Source: Gracilimonas mengyeensis
Lineage (GTDB): Bacteria > Bacteroidota > Rhodothermia > Balneolales > Balneolaceae
Direction: 5' to 3'
Assembly: GCF_900182705.1 (NCBI RefSeq)
Contig: NZ_FXTP01000001.1
Span: forward strand, 372,001 to 436,000
Length of the DNA: 64,000 bases
Positions 59,194 to 64,000 of the stretch are shown here, piece after piece. A program made the translations under genes and the position numbers. The notes below the pieces were generated by a model that searched no databases, had not been told where the DNA came from, and was given only the letters and a program-made list of their open reading frames with translations. How positions within the stretch are numbered: the stretch's first letter is position 1; the number at the start of each line of letters is the position of its first letter.

Positions 59194-60852
59194 ATGAACA
59201 ACTTTTTAAAACTGGCATCCTTTTCTGCCTTGATGTTAATCTTGTCAAGCTGTGCCGGCTCCAAAACTATTACAGATACTGAAACCGAAACCAATAAAGG
59301 TGCTGAAAGCAATGCCGAAGCAGAAGCAGTCACTGCAACCGAAACCTGGCACCTCGCTCCTGCCAACGCCTCTCCATATTTAGGCACGGGGGTTGAAAAA
59401 GCTTATAACAAGATTCTTGCCGACAAATCACCCCAAAAGAAAGTGGTGGTTGCCATTATTGATTCGGGAACTGACATCCACCATGAGGATCTCCAGGGTA
59501 AAATCTGGGTGAATGACGACGAGATACCGGGAAACAATGTGGATGACGACAACAACGGCTATGTTGATGACATCTATGGCTGGAATTTTATTGGCGGGCC
59601 GGATAGCACGCACGTTAACAAGGATACCTATGAAGTGACTCGCCTCTATGCAAAACTCAGCGAACGTTTTGAAGGCGTTCCGGTTGATTCCGTTGCCCCC
59701 GAGAATCAAGAGGATTATGAGTACTATCTTCAGATTAAAGAAGACTTCAATAAGCGGGTGGACAAGAATAACATGGAAATGATGCAGATTTCCCAGTTCA
59801 GACAGGCCATCGCTTCTGCAAAGCAGACTTTAGGTGTTTCAAGCATTGATTCACTTTCTATGAAAGAGTTGCAAATGACAGAAAATGATTCCCCGCAAGA
59901 ACAACAGGCCAAACAGATTATCGGGGCCATTAAAAGTCAGGGTGCTTCGGAGAAAGATATTCAGGATGTGGAGGATTATTACGAACACGTATCCGGTCTG
60001 GCCGAATATGGACTGAACCCAGAGTTTGATCCAAGGCATATTGTGGGTGATGATTATGACGATTTAAGCGACCGCTATTATGGTAATAACGATGTGGTTG
60101 GTCCTACTGCCGACCACGGTACTCACGTAGCTGGAATTGTGGGCGCCATTCGAAATAACGATCTGGGTGCACAAGGTATAGCTGGCAATGTAGAATTGAT
60201 GATTCTGCGCACGGTACCTGATGGTGACGAACGCGATAAAGACGTGGCCAATGCCATCCGGTATGCAGCTGAAAATGGTGCCGATATTATGAACATGAGC
60301 TTTGGCAAAGGCTACTCTCCCCAAAAAGAATATGTAGATGCCGCCATGCAATATGCCGACAGTGTTGGCGTATTGATGGTCTCAGGATCGGGAAATGGCA
60401 GCGAAAATACCGACAGCACCGATACCTATCCCACCCGCTACTACGAAAATGGTGGCAAAGCCAATAACTACCTGAGTGTGGGGGCTTCATCCTGGCACTC
60501 CGACTCTACCCTGGCAGCGAATTTCAGTAATTACGGTAAAGAGAATGTAGATCTTTTTGCCCCAGGTGTGGATGTGTACTCTACCTTTCCCAACAACAGC
60601 TACGAGCCAAACAGCGGTACCAGTATGGCCTCTCCGGTAGTGGCGGGTGTTGCAGCCTTGATTATGTCGTACTACCCGGAATTGACTGCCACCCAGGTAA
60701 AAGAGATCATTCTTGAAACAGTGACGGAAGTAGATCAAGTAGTGTACAAACCCGGCAATGGAGAAGCGGTGCCTTTTTCTCAGCTTTCCTCCTCCGGGGG
60801 CATCATCAATGCTTATGATGCCATTCAGCGGGCCGAAGAACTAACCAACTAA
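59194..60852 (+). CDS. Lipidated S8 (subtilisin-like) serine peptidase
   Basis: 552 aa from ATG 59194; an in-frame TTG at 59185 is rejected. Lipobox LSSC at C20 predicts a surface or periplasmic lipoprotein. Catalytic residues: D90 (AIIDSGTDIHH), H308 (DHGTHVAGI) and S477 (GTSMAS). The D-to-H distance is over 200 residues because of a large insertion (about 130-300), unlike most subtilisins, where it is about 30-70. There is no recognisable C-terminal domain. Confidence 0.95.
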   Translation: MNNFLKLASFSALMLILSSCAGSKTITDTETETNKGAESNAEAEAVTATETWHLAPANASPYLGTGVEKAYNKILADKSPQKKVVVAIIDSGTDIHHEDLQGKIWVNDDEIPGNNVDDDNNGYVDDIYGWNFIGGPDSTHVNKDTYEVTRLYAKLSERFEGVPVDSVAPENQEDYEYYLQIKEDFNKRVDKNNMEMMQISQFRQAIASAKQTLGVSSIDSLSMKELQMTENDSPQEQQAKQIIGAIKSQGASEKDIQDVEDYYEHVSGLAEYGLNPEFDPRHIVGDDYDDLSDRYYGNNDVVGPTADHGTHVAGIVGAIRNNDLGAQGIAGNVELMILRTVPDGDERDKDVANAIRYAAENGADIMNMSFGKGYSPQKEYVDAAMQYADSVGVLMVSGSGNGSENTDSTDTYPTRYYENGGKANNYLSVGASSWHSDSTLAANFSNYGKENVDLFAPGVDVYSTFPNNSYEPNSGTSMASPVVAGVAALIMSYYPELTATQVKEIILETVTEVDQVVYKPGNGEAVPFSQLSSSGGIINAYDAIQRAEELTN

Positions 60853-60859
60853 AAATCAA

Positions 60860-62299
60860 TTGTCTGAAGCCTCAAGCACATATGATGCGGTAGTAGTAGG
60901 CTCTGGTCCCAACGGTCTATCAGCGGCCATTCGTTTAGCGCAGGAAGGATTACAAGTGCTGGTGCTTGAGGCCAAAGCTACACCCGGCGGTGGTACCCGA
61001 ACGCAGGAGCTTACCGAACCCGTTTTTTTGCATGATGTCTGTTCTGCCGTACACCCGACGGCTGCAGGTTCTCCTTTTTTGAGTACGCTTCCCCTCCAGC
61101 AACACGGACTGGAGTGGGTACATCCCACCTATCCTTTCGCTCATCCATTGGATGACGGTGATGCCGCTGTTGCCGAGCGCTCGGTAGAAGCAACGGCCAA
61201 ATCATTAGGTATAGACCGCAGTTCGTATCAGCAACTTTTCCAGCAGTTATCAGCCCACTGGACCAGTCTTTCTTCTGATGTGCTGGGACGGCTCCGAATC
61301 CCAAAGCATCCTTTAATAACTGCCCGATTCGGCTTTTACGGGATGTTTTCAGCTGATCAACTCAGTACTATGAAATTCAGCCAAGCCAAGACACGCGCCC
61401 TTTTTGCCGGATGTGCCGCTCACAGCATTCTACCGCTGGAAAAAGCCTTCTCGGCTTCGTTTGGATTGGTGTTGGCGGCCTCGGCCCATGCAGTAGGCTG
61501 GCCTTTTGCCAAGGGAGGATCGGCAAGTATCACCAAAGCGATGATTTCATACCTGGAATCGTTGGGAGGAACTGTAGAATGTAAGCAGGAAGTAAGAACA
61601 TTGAAGGATATCCCTTCATCCAGAGCTGTTTTATTTGATTTGACCCCGCGGCAGATTGCCCGAATTGCATCCAATAAGCTTCCTTCCGGTTATAAGGATA
61701 AACTGCAAGATTATACCTACGGCCCCGGGGTGTTTAAAATCGATTGGGCTTTATCCGAACCGGTTCCCTGGAAGAATAAAGCATGTCGGAAAGCCGGTAC
61801 CTTGCACCTAGGTGGTAGTTTTGAAGAAATAGCCTCTGGCGAAAAAGCTGCATGGGACGGCAAACATTCCGAAACCCCGTATGTGTTAGCCGCACAGCCC
61901 AGTGTGTTTGATGATGGCCGTGCGCCTGAAGGCAAACATACTTTTTGGGCGTACTGCCACGTACCTTCTGGTTCCACCAAAGACATGACGGACATCATTG
62001 AAAAACAGATTGAACGATTTGCTCCCGGTTTTCGTGATACCATCATTAGTAAGCACAGCATGAATACGAAGGCTTTTGAACAGTACAATCCGAATTACAT
62101 TGGCGGAGATATCAATGGAGGCGCACAATTTTTCAAACAATTATTTGGGCGGCCGGTTATGAAGTGGAATCCCTATAAAATTCCTGCAGAAGGTTTGTAT
62201 ATCTGTTCATCCTCAACCCCACCCGGTGGCGGCGTACACGGGATGTGTGGACTTCATGCAGCCGAAACAGTCCTTAAAAATGAATTTGGCAAAGCCTGA
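60860..62299 (+). CDS. Phytoene-dehydrogenase-like FAD oxidoreductase
   Basis: 479 aa. Rossmann dinucleotide motif GSGPNGLSAA (14-23) with E37 closing the ribose site. The APGGGTRTQELT type region, here TPGGGTRTQEL, and a C-terminal PPGGGVHGMCGLHAAE FAD-binding segment fit the CrtI/PYROXD2-like superfamily. Carotenoid desaturation is possible, given the phytoene/squalene synthase gene elsewhere in the window, but PYROXD2-like members have other roles. The start is TTG. It begins 8 bases after the subtilisin stop. Confidence 0.85.
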   Translation: MSEASSTYDAVVVGSGPNGLSAAIRLAQEGLQVLVLEAKATPGGGTRTQELTEPVFLHDVCSAVHPTAAGSPFLSTLPLQQHGLEWVHPTYPFAHPLDDGDAAVAERSVEATAKSLGIDRSSYQQLFQQLSAHWTSLSSDVLGRLRIPKHPLITARFGFYGMFSADQLSTMKFSQAKTRALFAGCAAHSILPLEKAFSASFGLVLAASAHAVGWPFAKGGSASITKAMISYLESLGGTVECKQEVRTLKDIPSSRAVLFDLTPRQIARIASNKLPSGYKDKLQDYTYGPGVFKIDWALSEPVPWKNKACRKAGTLHLGGSFEEIASGEKAAWDGKHSETPYVLAAQPSVFDDGRAPEGKHTFWAYCHVPSGSTKDMTDIIEKQIERFAPGFRDTIISKHSMNTKAFEQYNPNYIGGDINGGAQFFKQLFGRPVMKWNPYKIPAEGLYICSSSTPPGGGVHGMCGLHAAETVLKNEFGKA

Positions 62300-62331
62300 C
62301 ATTTTAACTCTTTAGACCCTTATCTTACCGT

Positions 62332-64000
62332 ATGCTTAAAGCTTTGCATACAACCATTCAAAACCTGAGATCGGACAACAACGGTATTCGCCAAAAATCC
62401 CCCAGATGGACTTTTTTCAGTCTGGGCATAGCCGTCCTGATTTCGATACCTATTTTCACCGTCATTTTTGCCATCTTCACTCCTTCGGGAGAAATATGGA
62501 GCCACCTGGCCGAGACAGTTCTGGATGATTATATCATTAACTCCCTCCTCCTCATTTCTGGTGTTTCTGTTGGGGTGATTGCCATTGGGGTTTCATCTGC
62601 CTGGCTGATCACTATGACTGAATTCCCCGGTCGACGCATGTTTGAATGGGCCTCCATCCTGCCTTTTGCGATTCCGGCCTACCTGATGGCCTACATCTAT
62701 ACTGATTTTCTGGATATTGCCGGTCCGCTGCAAACGACGATCCGTAATGTTTTTGGTTTAGGGATAGATGGCTATTGGTTTCCGAATATTCGCTCAGTTG
62801 AAGGTGCCATCATCATCATGTCGCTCTCTTTCTATCCGTATGTGTATATGCTGGCTCGTTCTTCTTTTTTGGAACAGTCTACCAGCCTTCTGGAAGCCAG
62901 CCGGATTATGGGGTATTCCACCTGGCAAAGCTTTTTGAAAGTAGCGCTGCCTGTTGCACGCCCCGGCATTGCCGCCGGACTTGCCCTGGCCCTGATGGAA
63001 ACCCTCAACGATTTTGGGACCGTTCAATATTTCGGTGTGCAAACGTTTACCACCGGTATTTACCGTACGTGGTTTGGCTTGGGAGAACGTCCAGCCGCCG
63101 CCCAGCTTGCTGCTTTTTTGCTGGCTTTTATTGTAGTGTTATTGATTTTAGAGCGATGGTCCCGAAGCCGCATCAGCAATGAGAAAGCCAACAGTACCCG
63201 GTTTAAACGCCTCAACCGTTTTAAGTTAAAAGGTTTTCGCTCCGGACTGGCCTTTGTAACCTGCTTCATTCCGGTATTATTTGGCTTCATTCTGCCGGTA
63301 ATTTTACTGCTGAATATGTTTTTCACTAATCTGGATACCCTGGATTTCCAGTTTATTGAATTGTCGCTGAATTCATTTACGGTATCAGCTGTCACGGGAC
63401 TTCTGGCGGTAGGCATTGCATTGGTGATGGCCTACTCGGCCCGACTCAATCCCTCCTCTTACGTCAAGTTTTTTAACCGTGTTAGTTCGCTAGGTTATGC
63501 CATTCCCGGTTCCGTAATTGCCGTTGGGGTGCTCATTCCCTTTGGCTTTTTTGATAACACACTGGATGCTTTCTTCAGAGAGCACCTTGGTTTTTCCAGC
63601 GGTTTGCTGCTTAGCGGAACCATCTTTGCCATGGTATTTGCCTATTTAGTACGCTTTCTCTCAGTTTCCTATGGAGGTGTGGAAGCCAGCATGGAAAAAA
63701 TCACCCCAAATATGGATGAAGCCGCAAGAGGATTGGGCTATTCCTTCAGCAAGGTGTTGCGCAAAATTCATATTCCCATGATGTCGGGCGGGCTACTAAC
63801 GGCAGGCTTGCTGGTTTTTGTAGATGTGATGAAAGAGTTGCCTGCTACCCTCATTGTACGGCCTTTTAATTTTGATACGCTGGCCGTACAGGTTTACAGG
63901 TATGCTTCAGATGAGCGGCTGGCGGAATCGGCCGGAGCCGCTTTGATGATTGTGTTGGTTGGCATCATCCCCGTAATCATTATAAGTCGCACGATAGCTA
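62332..64000 (+). CDS. ABC transporter permease (FbpB-type), truncated by window edge
   Basis: 556 codons are visible and the frame is open at the end. It is a fused two-domain permease with about 12 helices. Both EAA loops are present: EASRIMGYSTWQSFLKVALP in the first half and EAARGLGYSFSKVLRKIHIP in the second. This layout is typical of iron(III) and thiamine-type importers, so ferric-ion uptake is the leading guess. The ATG is 32 bases after the oxidoreductase stop. The ATPase and binding protein, if any, lie outside the window. Confidence 0.92.
   Translation, partial: MLKALHTTIQNLRSDNNGIRQKSPRWTFFSLGIAVLISIPIFTVIFAIFTPSGEIWSHLAETVLDDYIINSLLLISGVSVGVIAIGVSSAWLITMTEFPGRRMFEWASILPFAIPAYLMAYIYTDFLDIAGPLQTTIRNVFGLGIDGYWFPNIRSVEGAIIIMSLSFYPYVYMLARSSFLEQSTSLLEASRIMGYSTWQSFLKVALPVARPGIAAGLALALMETLNDFGTVQYFGVQTFTTGIYRTWFGLGERPAAAQLAAFLLAFIVVLLILERWSRSRISNEKANSTRFKRLNRFKLKGFRSGLAFVTCFIPVLFGFILPVILLLNMFFTNLDTLDFQFIELSLNSFTVSAVTGLLAVGIALVMAYSARLNPSSYVKFFNRVSSLGYAIPGSVIAVGVLIPFGFFDNTLDAFFREHLGFSSGLLLSGTIFAMVFAYLVRFLSVSYGGVEASMEKITPNMDEAARGLGYSFSKVLRKIHIPMMSGGLLTAGLLVFVDVMKELPATLIVRPFNFDTLAVQVYRYASDERLAESAGAALMIVLVGIIPVIIISRTIA

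Overview
The window looks like chromosome of a free-living, probably marine or halophilic, carotenoid-making bacterium of the Bacteroidota-related (FCB) group. Balneolota is my best guess. The pointers are the family mix (DUF2723, DUF3667, DUF4920 and DUF5916 proteins, lipidated Ig-like and subtilisin exoproteins, periplasm-spanning TonB proteins), several TAnnTTTG-type candidate promoters, and a large Mrp-type cation/proton antiporter operon. The assignment is inference; no rRNA or other taxonomic marker lies in the window.

Layout. 0-13.8 kb: a TonB-family gene, a receiver-only response regulator, a four-gene minus-strand operon (solitary nuoI, a DinB-like bundle protein, a membrane protein, a peroxiredoxin), der, a coupled trio (small membrane protein, 32-codon ORF, MFS exporter), an Ig-like lipoprotein, a catalytically dead AAA+ domain, a MATE exporter, a SUI1 protein, a phage-type metallopeptidase, a DUF4920 protein and a Nei glycosylase. 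13.8-26.2 kb: mostly minus-strand housekeeping genes (asnS, M16 peptidase, SDR, queD-queE, two thioredoxin-fold proteins, an alkyltransferase-like protein with a DUF2520 protein, a Tet-type MFS, a SPOUT methyltransferase, a degenerate MEMO-like protein, a phosphopantetheinyl transferase), separated by repeat-rich gaps.

26.6-34.1 kb: an eleven-gene Mrp/Mbh-like operon (E-F-G-MbhD-MbhE-B-C-D-D'-small ORF-D'') joined by overlapping stop/start codons and closed by a strong terminator. 34.3-43.0 kb: a DUF3667 gene broken by an in-frame stop, a GH115 alpha-glucuronidase divergent from an AraC regulator, an SDR without its catalytic Tyr/Lys, and a large DUF5916 outer-membrane protein. 42.6-43.8 kb is a gene-free repeat block with a 180-bp direct duplication, ending at tRNA-Ser(GGA).

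44.0-64.0 kb: a minus-strand block (TonB, acyltransferase, murQ, biotin carboxylase, phytoene/squalene synthase), then lacI-purC-cupin-thioesterase, an NSS transporter, a DUF2723 mannosyltransferase-like protein, a conserved unknown, ybeY, DUF445, a lipidated subtilisin, a phytoene-dehydrogenase-like oxidoreductase and a truncated ABC permease.

Many genes overlap by 1-8 bases, and eight appear to start with TTG. I found no CRISPR array, restriction system, transposase or prophage. The most unusual material is the set of proteins that keep a family fold but have lost catalytic residues (AAA+, MEMO, SDR, alkyltransferase-like, Nei zinc finger, third antiporter subunit), the DUF3667 nonsense codon, the coupled 32-codon ORF, and the hairpin repeat families.
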